Under the pieces are notes generated by a model. The model was not told the DNA's origin, searched no databases, and saw nothing but the letters and a program-made list of their open reading frames with translations. Below, piece by piece: positions 6,683-14,905 of a stretch of DNA of 64,000 bases (position 1 is the first letter of the stretch; the number at the start of each line of letters is the position of its first letter). The stretch comes from JBBDQZ01 sp040905705 (lineage in GTDB: Bacteria; Bacteroidota; Rhodothermia; Balneolales; Natronogracilivirgulaceae): positions 11,862 to 75,861 of the forward strand of contig JBBDQZ010000068.1 of NCBI GenBank assembly GCA_040905705.1, read 5' to 3'. Position numbers and translations under genes: made by a program.

Positions 6683-9190
6683 ATGAATAAGTTTTACCTG
6701 TTAAGCGTTTGTCACCTCTTGTTGCTTGGATTGATTTTCGTTCAATCCGGATCAGGCCAGCCATACAACTATGCTGATATTTCGGGTACTTATGATGAAC
6801 ATGAAACCCGTGAACAAAGAGTTAAAAATAGAACGGCCTTTCGTCAGGAATATGAGGCCTTGTTAGAAGCGTTTGATAATGGTGAAATTTCGGTAACCGG
6901 CGTCGAACCCTCCGATTCCCTGGCATTGGTGGCACTTTACAATAGCACCGGTGGTGATTCCCTTTGGCAGGATAAAGAAAACTGGCTGGATGGACCGGTA
7001 GAAACATGGTATGGAATTACGACCGCCAACAACCGTGTGACCAAAATAGAATTGTTCGTCAACAATCTCATCGGCGAGCTTCCCGCTGAAATTGGAAATT
7101 TGGACTCTCTTAGAATTTTGGACCTTCATGACAATCAGCTGACCGGTGATTTCCCGGCTGAACTGGGCAACCTGTTACAACTCAAAGAAATATGGGTGCA
7201 TTATAATCAGTTGACCGGTGATTTCCCACTGGAATTGAATGCGTTGACCAACCTGGAGGTGCTGTATATAAACGACAACAAATTCTCAGGGCCGATTCCT
7301 TCAGGGTGGGGAAACATGACCAAAATGCTTGAACTTTATGCAAATAACAATGAATTTACGGGTGAAATCCCGCCGGAACTGGGTAACATGACCGATGCCC
7401 ATTTATTTAACTTGTCGAATAACAATCTGGTCGGCAACATTCCACCCGAGCTGGGCAATCTGGTGAATGTTTTCCGTATGTGTTTGGACCGCAATAACCT
7501 GACAGGGCCCATACCGCCACAGTTCGGCAATCTGATACAAATAAACACTCTGAATTTGTATAAAAATGAACTGAGTGGTTCCATCCCTGACGAATTGGGA
7601 AATATGGAAAAAGTACAATTGCTCAAAATGGAGGATAACCAGTTGAGTGGTTCCATCCCCTCGACTCTGGGCAATCTCGAAGTTCTACAGATGCTGAACA
7701 TGCAAAATAACAGCCTCACCGGAACATTACCGGCAGCATTAGCTCAATTGCCCAACCTTGCCAATCTTAATCTCTCCAATAACAGCCTTACCGGAACATT
7801 ACCGGCAGCATTAGAGCAATTGTCCAACCTTAAAATGCTTAATCTCGGAAATAACAGTTTTACCGGCGAAATTACCTCTTCATTCAATAATCTAAACAAT
7901 CTTCAGCTTTTAGATTTCTCCAATAACAGCCTTACCGGTGAAATTCCCGCTGAATGGGGACAATTATCCAAGCTGATGATAATTGACCTATCCCATAATG
8001 AACTCTTCGGCCCTATACCTGATGAATTGGGAAATTTGCAATTGCTTTCACGACTTCATTTGAACAACAATGAGCTCTCCGGTTCGATCCCCGCTTCATT
8101 CAATAATTTAACCAATCTTCAGGTTCTACATCTCTCCAATAACAATCTATCCGGTTCCTTTCCCCGGCTTGAAAGTACAAAGCTGACACAGATCACGATT
8201 CATGAAAATCAGCTGGACTCCATCCCCGACCTGGTTAATCTGACTAATTTGCAACAATTTTCTATTCAGAATAACCATCTCAAATTTAACGATATCCTGC
8301 CCAATATGAATCTGGCCGGGGATTATACCTATTCTCCACAAAACCCTTTTGGGCAGGAAAGGATGGACACACTCGTCCTTGGTGCACAACTTCATATTGA
8401 CTTTAAAGCAGGTGCGGAAGGCAATTCTTATCACTGGTATCGAGATAATTCGGTCCTTCCGGATGATGGTTCTGTTTTTCAAATTGAGGAGGTTACCTAT
8501 GATGATCAAGCTGTCTATCATCTTGAAATTGAGAATTCAACCCTTCCCGATTTAACCCTCTCCAGCCAGCCGGTCAGTTTGGTGGTCATTGAATCGGTGA
8601 ATTTTGAACAACCGCAACCCACCGCGCCGGATAACCAGGCTCTGGTTTCCCCTCCTTTTGATCTTGCCTGGTCCGGCCATGAAAATGATCGTCAATATCG
8701 AATTCAAATTGCTTTTGACGACGATTTTACAAATATCGTTACGGATACCACCCTCACAGCAAATTCAGGTGAAAATTATATCACGATTACCCAATTGCCG
8801 GAAGAGGAGCAGGATTATTACTGGCACATCCGGGCAGAAGCTTTCGGAACACACGGAGACTGGTCGGATGTACGGACATTTACTGCCGACCGGATCGTTT
8901 CTTCCCCATATACTGACGAAGTTCCCTCCGCTTTCGAACTGAAACAGAATTATCCCAATCCGTTTAATCCGTCGACTCTTATCCAGTATAATATACCTGA
9001 ACCTGTTTATGTCCGTCTTGAGGTATTCAATATTTTGGGGCAGCCAGTAGCTACCCTGGTAAACGATTTCAAAGATACCGGACATTACGAAGTTGTATTT
9101 GATGCTTCGGAACTCTCAAGCGGCACATACCTTTACAGACTTTCGGCGGGCCGTTTCATGCAAACCCGAAGTTTACTCCTGATCAGGTAA
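6683..9190 (+). CDS. Secreted plant-type leucine-rich-repeat protein with Por sorting domain
   Basis: 835 residues. Signal peptide to about residue 25 (QSGSGQP), then an LRR cap segment with VALYNSTGGDSLW (about 83-95) typical of bacterial and plant LRR proteins. About eighteen 24-residue repeats of the type LxxLxLxxNxLTGxIPxxLGN follow (about 105-540), the 'plant-specific' LRR class. Next come an Ig-like segment (about 560-640), a fibronectin-III-like domain (about 645-735) and a C-terminal sorting domain with NYPNPFNPSTLIQYNIPE followed by the G-Y/H-V-F-D-A-S-x-LSSGTYLYRL signature. Predicted export by the Por (type IX) system and cell-surface attachment; likely binds protein or glycan. DNA-level near-identity between adjacent repeats (7718-7742 and 7790-7814, 72 bp apart) shows recent repeat duplication. 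Confidence 0.88.
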   Translation: MNKFYLLSVCHLLLLGLIFVQSGSGQPYNYADISGTYDEHETREQRVKNRTAFRQEYEALLEAFDNGEISVTGVEPSDSLALVALYNSTGGDSLWQDKENWLDGPVETWYGITTANNRVTKIELFVNNLIGELPAEIGNLDSLRILDLHDNQLTGDFPAELGNLLQLKEIWVHYNQLTGDFPLELNALTNLEVLYINDNKFSGPIPSGWGNMTKMLELYANNNEFTGEIPPELGNMTDAHLFNLSNNNLVGNIPPELGNLVNVFRMCLDRNNLTGPIPPQFGNLIQINTLNLYKNELSGSIPDELGNMEKVQLLKMEDNQLSGSIPSTLGNLEVLQMLNMQNNSLTGTLPAALAQLPNLANLNLSNNSLTGTLPAALEQLSNLKMLNLGNNSFTGEITSSFNNLNNLQLLDFSNNSLTGEIPAEWGQLSKLMIIDLSHNELFGPIPDELGNLQLLSRLHLNNNELSGSIPASFNNLTNLQVLHLSNNNLSGSFPRLESTKLTQITIHENQLDSIPDLVNLTNLQQFSIQNNHLKFNDILPNMNLAGDYTYSPQNPFGQERMDTLVLGAQLHIDFKAGAEGNSYHWYRDNSVLPDDGSVFQIEEVTYDDQAVYHLEIENSTLPDLTLSSQPVSLVVIESVNFEQPQPTAPDNQALVSPPFDLAWSGHENDRQYRIQIAFDDDFTNIVTDTTLTANSGENYITITQLPEEEQDYYWHIRAEAFGTHGDWSDVRTFTADRIVSSPYTDEVPSAFELKQNYPNPFNPSTLIQYNIPEPVYVRLEVFNILGQPVATLVNDFKDTGHYEVVFDASELSSGTYLYRLSAGRFMQTRSLLLIR
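7718..7814 (+). repeat. Recently duplicated 72-bp LRR unit
   Basis: The same 25-base string (from ACCGGAACATTACC to CAGCATTAG) occurs at 7718-7742 and 7790-7814, exactly one 24-residue repeat apart, and the surrounding codons (AATAACAGCCT, CAATTG) are also conserved. Identity at synonymous positions indicates recent tandem duplication or gene conversion inside the LRR gene. Confidence 0.75.
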
Positions 9191-9319
9191 TTCGTCATAT
9201 ACGAATTGATAAGTATCTTAGTTTATTATAATAATAGACAGCGGATTTCTTATCATCATATTCATTCCTTGCTTATAAAGCTGCAAATGAACCTTGATTC
9301 TGTTCTGCATGCCGATAAA

Positions 9320-10933
9320 ATGATGCGCCCATTGTTATTCCACAAATTATTCTTCTTTACTTTTTCCTCCNNNNNNNNNNNNNNNNNNNNNNNNNNNNNN
9401 NNNNNNNNNNNNNNNNNNNNNNNNNNNNNNNNNNNNNNNNNNNNNNNNNNNNNNNNNNNNNNNNNNNNNNGATCCCAGTCAGGGGGACTGGTCGGTGAAA
9501 ACAGAGGGGAAATCTTCAACTCCTTCAGTACTGCACTGGTGACCGGCCTCGATAGTTTAGGTGGGCTGGTCGGATCAAATTATGGTGGAAGAAATAGCGG
9601 CATTCGCAATTCTCATGCCACAGGTAATGTATCCGGAGGTTATGGAGTGGGCGGTTTGGCGGGTTGGAGTTATGGAGTCGTGATGAATACCCATGCCACC
9701 GGCCATGTATCCGGGGCAGAAAGAACCGGTGGCTTGGTAGGAATGAGCTATGCTGATACCTATAGCAGTTATGCTACCGGAAATGTGTCGGCGCCCGGCT
9801 TAAAAGTCGGTGCCCTGGTAGGTGAAAATTACGGAGAGGTATTTAAAACTTACGCCACCGGTAATGTTTCAGGCGGTGTTGAAGTAGGTGGATTGATCGG
9901 TTGCAATTACGGTATTGTTCGTGAATCATTCGCTCTCGACAATACAATCGAAGGGGATGAACATGTGGGTGGATTGGCCGGACGGACTTATGGCGAAATA
10001 AGCAACTCCTATGCCAGAGGAAGGGTCAACGGCAGCAGCATGGTCGGCGGGCTGGTCGGTACCCATTTCCATCAGGGTGGTGATATCATTAATACCTATG
10101 CTGCCGGCCGTGTGACAGGGAACAATGAAGTAGGCGGATTGGCCGGAAGCAATCACGCTGATATTATATCCGGTTACTGGGATATAGAAGCAACGGAACA
10201 AAGTCAGGGTGCCGGATTTGGAAATTTCAATGGAATTGAAGGCCTAATTACCTCGGAAATGACAGGCACAGCTGCAGAAGAGCATATGCCTTCGTTTCCC
10301 TTTTATGAAAAATGGATCACCGAAACCGACGATTATCCCAGACTTTTATGGGAACTCCCCTATTTTATGATCCGTATTACCGAAGCGGACAATCCGGTTT
10401 ACAGAGGGAACTCAAATGTGATAACCGCCATGGTCACTAATATTGGAGGTGTTGAAGACCGTCAAACCATTGAATTGATCAATGACGCCGGACAAATCCT
10501 GGATATCCATGAGGATCTTACGCTTGCCGGGGGCGACAGCCTTGAAATAGTCCTTTCCTGGACTCCCGGTGAGGACGACCCGCTCAGAGAGTATGAACTG
10601 ATCGTTCGAACCCTTAACCGTTCCGAAACTGTCAACACGCGGCTGGAAGAACATCCAGACAATATACCATCGGCACTGACCCTGTCGCAGAATTTTCCCA
10701 ATCCTTTTAACTCTTCCACGGTTATCAGTTATGGCCTTCCGGAAACCTCGCACGTACGGCTTGAGGTGTTTGATTTACTTGGCCGAAGGGTGCGGTTACT
10801 GTTAAATGATGAAATCTCCGCAGGCAGGCACAGAGTGCTTTTTGATGCCGGCGGCCTGCCCAGCGGAATGTATCTGTATCGCCTCTCGGCAGGAAATGCC
10901 TTGCAGTCCAGAACACTTCATTATATCAAGTAA
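9320..10933 (+). CDS. GLUG-repeat surface protein with CARDB-like and Por sorting domains (interrupted by assembly gap)
   Basis: A possible start at 9320 (MMRPLLFHKLFFF, signal-like) lies 51 bp before a 100-N gap; the gap length is a placeholder, so the frame across it and the N-terminal half are unknown. After the gap there are about seven GLUG-type repeats (GGLVGSNYGG, GGLAGWSYG, GGLVGMSYAD, SHATGNVSG), each ~40 residues. Then follow a CARDB-like beta domain (about bases 10370-10660) and a sorting domain with NFPNPFNSSTVISYGLPE and GMYLYRLSAG. GLUG repeats form beta-helical, adhesin-like stalks in bacterial surface proteins. The protein is probably much longer than shown. It may be co-transcribed with the LRR gene 129 bp upstream. 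Confidence 0.75.
   Translation: MMRPLLFHKLFFFTFSSXXXXXXXXXXXXXXXXXXXXXXXXXXXXXXXXXXSQSGGLVGENRGEIFNSFSTALVTGLDSLGGLVGSNYGGRNSGIRNSHATGNVSGGYGVGGLAGWSYGVVMNTHATGHVSGAERTGGLVGMSYADTYSSYATGNVSAPGLKVGALVGENYGEVFKTYATGNVSGGVEVGGLIGCNYGIVRESFALDNTIEGDEHVGGLAGRTYGEISNSYARGRVNGSSMVGGLVGTHFHQGGDIINTYAAGRVTGNNEVGGLAGSNHADIISGYWDIEATEQSQGAGFGNFNGIEGLITSEMTGTAAEEHMPSFPFYEKWITETDDYPRLLWELPYFMIRITEADNPVYRGNSNVITAMVTNIGGVEDRQTIELINDAGQILDIHEDLTLAGGDSLEIVLSWTPGEDDPLREYELIVRTLNRSETVNTRLEEHPDNIPSALTLSQNFPNPFNSSTVISYGLPETSHVRLEVFDLLGRRVRLLLNDEISAGRHRVLFDAGGLPSGMYLYRLSAGNALQSRTLHYIK
9371..9470. other. Assembly gap (100 N)
   Basis: Exactly 100 undetermined bases, the conventional placeholder for unknown length. 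It falls inside a repeat-rich gene, so collapse or omission of repeat units by the assembler is likely. Confidence 0.99.
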
Positions 10934-10975
10934 TCAGGGCAGGAAAAACGAGAGCGAGAACTATAAACAATCAAA

Positions 10976-12595
10976 TCAGTTCCGATCCAGGCGAATCACT
11001 CCGGTTTCACCAATGATATCTTGTCCCTGAATCGTTACCACCAGCTCGCGGGCACTGCTGTCATACTCCTGATTCAGAATGGTTAACCCTTCATGTTCAG
11101 ATGTTGCCGTATAATCATCAGAAACACGAAAGCGAACATCTTGTGTACCATACATTTTTATTTCATACCGGCTGACATTGCTTCCAGGGCGACTGTCATA
11201 AACATTATAGGTACCTGAATTGTTTACAGAATTTGGAATAGGTTCATTGCCTATTTCCCAGGTAACCGTATATACATCCTGATCCAGTTTCGGCAAATAT
11301 ATGTAACCATAACCCGCTTCTTCAAAATATGCAGCTACCGCATTACCATCAATAAGAGCCTGACTAACATGCTGCCCGTCCTGTAGCGGTATGGAAAGTA
11401 CCATATTGCCAAGCAAATCATATTGATACGGGTCATCAGGCATACTACGATTATCTATTTCCGCTCTTCCGTTGTTCAAATTGACGGTAGTATGTTTTTT
11501 GTACAGCATCTGGGAATAAAACTGTTCCGTATTTTTAGCCAGATACCGGTAGGGATAAGCCTGGACACGGCGAAAAAATTCAATCCACATTTCATTAACC
11601 TCCGGTTGAAGCCAGTCATCGGTAGCAAGCCAGTTCGCCCAGTGGCTGTCTAACTGATCGGCTACAAAAGTTTCAACAGGTTCCGAAGGCGGATCCGCAT
11701 ACCTGTGCCAGACATTTCCATATATACCTCTGTCATAAGCGTATACACCATTATCAAAACCACCACTCATCTCGGGCGGAGGATTTAATTCGGGAATATG
11801 TCCAAATCGGGTGCTTACATACTTGCCACCATAATCACTGAATAACCGGCCCGTACTGTAATCGGCACCCGGATTCCAGTAGTAACCATATGCACTGAAA
11901 GATTCCGGAAACGAGTGTCCTTGATCCTCGGAAATGCCATATTGCCACAGGATATTCCTGATGACATCCATATGTCGACGTACCATTTCTTCAGAACGTG
12001 GTTCATTATCGGCGAGATTGTACCATTCAGAACGGGTTTTAACGCCGTCATCCCACCATTCGTGTCCAACTCCGGCTACTCCAAGTTCAATATTGGCAGC
12101 GTTTTTTTTAACATAACCCATGATCTCAAGTTGTTCCGGACCGATATTCTCATGATTGTCAAAATCTGTTCCTTCCTGACGAGCATGAGGCAATGTAGCC
12201 ACTACATTCAGGCGATCCATTTCTGCCAGTACAAACAAGGACATAAACCGAATGCCCACAGCTTTCCCCACCTCAGCCATAGGTTTGTAATCATTTACCG
12301 TAAAATGCCGACGTATGCCGGCACGCCATGGGCCATCGATATGTTCCAGGGAATGGCCTTGCATATAACCGACCTGGTTCACCACGATGGCAAACCCGTC
12401 AGGAAAAAAAATATCGGGATCCGGCGACAGGGCATCCTCATTTGTTTGTTTCCCCTCAGAGTTATCAGGTACAGGACTGCTGCTTCCCATCAAGGGGGAA
12501 CATCCGACATATAAAAATAGAAGCGCCAACAGTACGAATGACGACATGTCGGCGCTTCTATTTATAATAAAACTACTCACCAAATTAATATGCAT
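10976..12595 (-). CDS. Secreted lipoprotein of unknown function, possible deacetylase-like fold
   Basis: 539 residues from ATG at 12595, which starts 8 bases after the stop of the upstream gene; a later ATG at 12547 (MSSFVLLALLFLYVGC) would give a shorter lipoprotein leader. The Cys in YVGCSP is the likely lipidation site. I do not recognise the family. The N-terminal half contains MSLFVLAEMDRLNV, GVAGVGHEWWDDG and spaced His/Asp residues reminiscent of NodB-type polysaccharide deacetylase barrels, but no full motif set is present. The C-terminal ~130 residues are beta-rich and may bind carbohydrate. It is the last gene of the TonB/PorV cluster, so it is probably an exported enzyme or binding protein for that cluster's substrate. 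Confidence 0.7.
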   Translation of the reverse strand: MHINLVSSFIINRSADMSSFVLLALLFLYVGCSPLMGSSSPVPDNSEGKQTNEDALSPDPDIFFPDGFAIVVNQVGYMQGHSLEHIDGPWRAGIRRHFTVNDYKPMAEVGKAVGIRFMSLFVLAEMDRLNVVATLPHARQEGTDFDNHENIGPEQLEIMGYVKKNAANIELGVAGVGHEWWDDGVKTRSEWYNLADNEPRSEEMVRRHMDVIRNILWQYGISEDQGHSFPESFSAYGYYWNPGADYSTGRLFSDYGGKYVSTRFGHIPELNPPPEMSGGFDNGVYAYDRGIYGNVWHRYADPPSEPVETFVADQLDSHWANWLATDDWLQPEVNEMWIEFFRRVQAYPYRYLAKNTEQFYSQMLYKKHTTVNLNNGRAEIDNRSMPDDPYQYDLLGNMVLSIPLQDGQHVSQALIDGNAVAAYFEEAGYGYIYLPKLDQDVYTVTWEIGNEPIPNSVNNSGTYNVYDSRPGSNVSRYEIKMYGTQDVRFRVSDDYTATSEHEGLTILNQEYDSSARELVVTIQGQDIIGETGVIRLDRN

Positions 12596-12602
12596 GATTA
12601 TG

Positions 12603-13793
12603 TTATTCTCTTCCCAATCTTGGTGCATTGGATTCCCCGACAAATATTCGATAAATCATATTGTCATTGGGAGTAATAACATATATCACGGTATTATGGT
12701 TATAAACCGGGCCCACATTACCTTCAATCACCTGATCTTCTCCGAGCGGGAATTCCTCTATATCCGAATCATTTTCACGATCCTGACGTGCTTTTACAAC
12801 GGTTCCGTTTGAATGGGTTCCGACATACAGAGATCCATCTTCACCGATATCCAGTCCTGTGAGAAAATATGTTGATGCCAGGACCGTTTCTTTCGGGCCG
12901 AGTTCATCGCCCATAATTTCAAAACGGGATACGCGTCGGTTAAACAGTTCGGTAACATATACTGAATCGGCAAAGACCCTCAATTGCTGCCCTTGCGATA
13001 CACTTGCACCATCAATTACTTCGGTATCACTACCACCTTTATAAAGTTTTATCTGGCTTCCACCGACAAGCAGATACATATCACCATTGGCATTCCAGTC
13101 GAAATCTACGATATTGGCCTCGTCAACCACGCTTTCAACAGAGCCTCCTCCGGGAGGAATCCGTGACAGGCCCGTAGTCGTAGCAATATAGAGATACCCA
13201 TCGGGGCCGAATTCAAGTTTCCCTCTTACGGCAGCCGTGGCATAGGTAGATTTAACACTATCCTGGGCACTGGCAATCTTGTAAACAGCTCCGTCAACAA
13301 CAGAAGAAATATATAAACTGTTTTCATCATCAAGCGCTATGCCCCCGGGGTTATCAATTTCAAAATCCATCCTCAGGAAATCAGCTTCATATTTAAAGCT
13401 TAATGAGTTGCTCCAAAGATCTGAACCCCAGATACCCACACGAACAGGCTGATTGCCTGATTCATTTTCGGGAATAATTATATGAAGTTCGGTTGTATCC
13501 GGAATCTCCACAATATCAGCAACAGCATCTCCGATATTGACCATGTTTTTTTCCGGACCCTCCCGGAATCCCGACCCGCTTATAACGGCTGGATCTCCAG
13601 CAAATCCTGCTGTAGGAACAATCCTCTCCAATACAGCAGGATCTCTGTCATTTGGAAACGGATCCACACTCCCGTCACCATGTGTTGGATTAGGGGGAGG
13701 TTCAAAAATCCCGCTGTCACATGATATTACCAAAAACAGGATGGCGAAAAAACCCGCAATGGCACTTATTGAATGTAAAACTTTTGGATACAT
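12603..13793 (-). CDS. Lipoprotein with IPT/TIG domain and NHL/SMP-30-like propeller
   Basis: 396 residues. Leader ends in FLVISCDSG (lipobox, Cys about 25). Residues ~55-135 form an IPT/TIG Ig-like domain (RIVPTAGFAGDPAVISGSGF, VRVGIWGSDLWSN). The rest is a beta-propeller with NHL-like blades (PGGIALDDENSLYISSV, FGPDGYLYIATTTGLSR, IGEDGSLYVGTHSNGTV). Such IPT/NHL lipoproteins sit in the surface glycan loci of Bacteroidota relatives and are thought to hold ligand at the outer membrane. Position between the PorV-like gene and the unknown lipoprotein, on one strand with short spacers, supports one operon. Confidence 0.8.
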   Translation of the reverse strand: MYPKVLHSISAIAGFFAILFLVISCDSGIFEPPPNPTHGDGSVDPFPNDRDPAVLERIVPTAGFAGDPAVISGSGFREGPEKNMVNIGDAVADIVEIPDTTELHIIIPENESGNQPVRVGIWGSDLWSNSLSFKYEADFLRMDFEIDNPGGIALDDENSLYISSVVDGAVYKIASAQDSVKSTYATAAVRGKLEFGPDGYLYIATTTGLSRIPPGGGSVESVVDEANIVDFDWNANGDMYLLVGGSQIKLYKGGSDTEVIDGASVSQGQQLRVFADSVYVTELFNRRVSRFEIMGDELGPKETVLASTYFLTGLDIGEDGSLYVGTHSNGTVVKARQDRENDSDIEEFPLGEDQVIEGNVGPVYNHNTVIYVITPNDNMIYRIFVGESNAPRLGRE

Positions 13794-13842
13794 ATTTTTT
13801 TTCCTCCGGCCTTATATATAACTATGTACTTAATATTTATTA

Positions 13843-14901
13843 TCAGAAACCAAAATCAATGGTCAGCATGTTTACAGCGTTAAAGTACTCCATCTGGAGG
13901 AAAGCGTAATCAGCTCTCAAATGGATTCCTGCCACTTCTGCCTTCACTCCGGCACCGGCAGAAAAACTTTCATTATCGTAGTTAAATTTATAGCCGCCAC
14001 GGAGAAAGAAAAGATCCCCGAATCCATATTCAGCCCCAATATTCAACCGTTCACTGTAATCTCTTGAGTGAATAAAATCGGTTGATAACGTAAAAGATTG
14101 ATTGGATTCTCTGGCAAAAAGTTCCACCAGATTCATGGCCATACCAAAACGGAAGGTCATGGGAAGCGGAAATGTTTCAACACGATATTCCTCTTCTGTA
14201 GAGAAATTTCGTAAGGATACAGCCATACGCAAGTCCCGGAAACCAAGATAATAAATGGTACCAAAATCAATGGCAAGCAGGTTTAACTTGGCTGTAACTT
14301 CATTCGGATTATCAAACTCTCCGGTTAACGTCGTCCCCAATTTTTCATAGAGATATTTTACGTTCACTCCCAATCCGAACTCGCCCGAAACACGATAGGC
14401 ATAACTGGCACCTATTGAAGAACTTACAGGTGAAAAAGTGCCGGTTTCGTCAAAACCCTGTTCGGCAACATCACTTCTGGTAGTACCGTGAAGGGTTCCC
14501 CAGTCAACAGCAATGGCGTTCAATCCGACAACCCCCGCTTGTCCAAGGTCATAGGACACGGCAGCAGAACTGGTGTTAATATCCGCTATCCATTGGGTGT
14601 GATTGGCAAATACCGTGCCTCCTGTAGTAAAAGCATACCCCGCCGGATTCCAGAAAAAGGAACTGGCATCATCCGCTACCGAAGTAAATGCGTTACCCAT
14701 ACCCGCAGCCCTTGCCCCCTGAGGCATATTCAGCCAGGCCATGCCGGCCTGCCCTACTTTAGGAGCGGTATCCTGTGCAGCGACAGGTGAATTCATCAGC
14801 ATCATCGCCATAAGTATCATCAATGATGACCAAAGGCTTAAAAAAGCTGATTTTCTCAATCTTTTTGTTAGAGTCATGTTAATCATAATTACTTTTTTCA
14901 T
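13843..14901 (-). CDS. PorV/PorQ-family outer-membrane protein
   Basis: 352 residues; signal peptide to about VAAQD (residue 43). The conserved opening GAAxAGMGNAFTSVADDASSFFWNPAGY (variant visible at about 62-88) is the hallmark of the PorV/PorQ (UPF0164) beta-barrel family, and the chain ends in an aromatic residue (MLTIDFGF) as barrels do. PorV shuttles type IX substrates at the outer membrane; many FCB genomes carry several specialised copies beside cargo genes. It starts only 4 bases before the end of the sorted-protein gene, so tight coupling with that cargo is likely. Confidence 0.88.
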   Translation of the reverse strand: MKKVIMINMTLTKRLRKSAFLSLWSSLMILMAMMLMNSPVAAQDTAPKVGQAGMAWLNMPQGARAAGMGNAFTSVADDASSFFWNPAGYAFTTGGTVFANHTQWIADINTSSAAVSYDLGQAGVVGLNAIAVDWGTLHGTTRSDVAEQGFDETGTFSPVSSSIGASYAYRVSGEFGLGVNVKYLYEKLGTTLTGEFDNPNEVTAKLNLLAIDFGTIYYLGFRDLRMAVSLRNFSTEEEYRVETFPLPMTFRFGMAMNLVELFARESNQSFTLSTDFIHSRDYSERLNIGAEYGFGDLFFLRGGYKFNYDNESFSAGAGVKAEVAGIHLRADYAFLQMEYFNAVNMLTIDFGF

Positions 14902-14905
14902 GGCG

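Noticed and set aside
9481..10180. Regular repeats resembling a CRISPR-like array
   Set aside because: They are in-frame GLUG codon repeats of about 40 residues without identical direct repeats and unique spacers.
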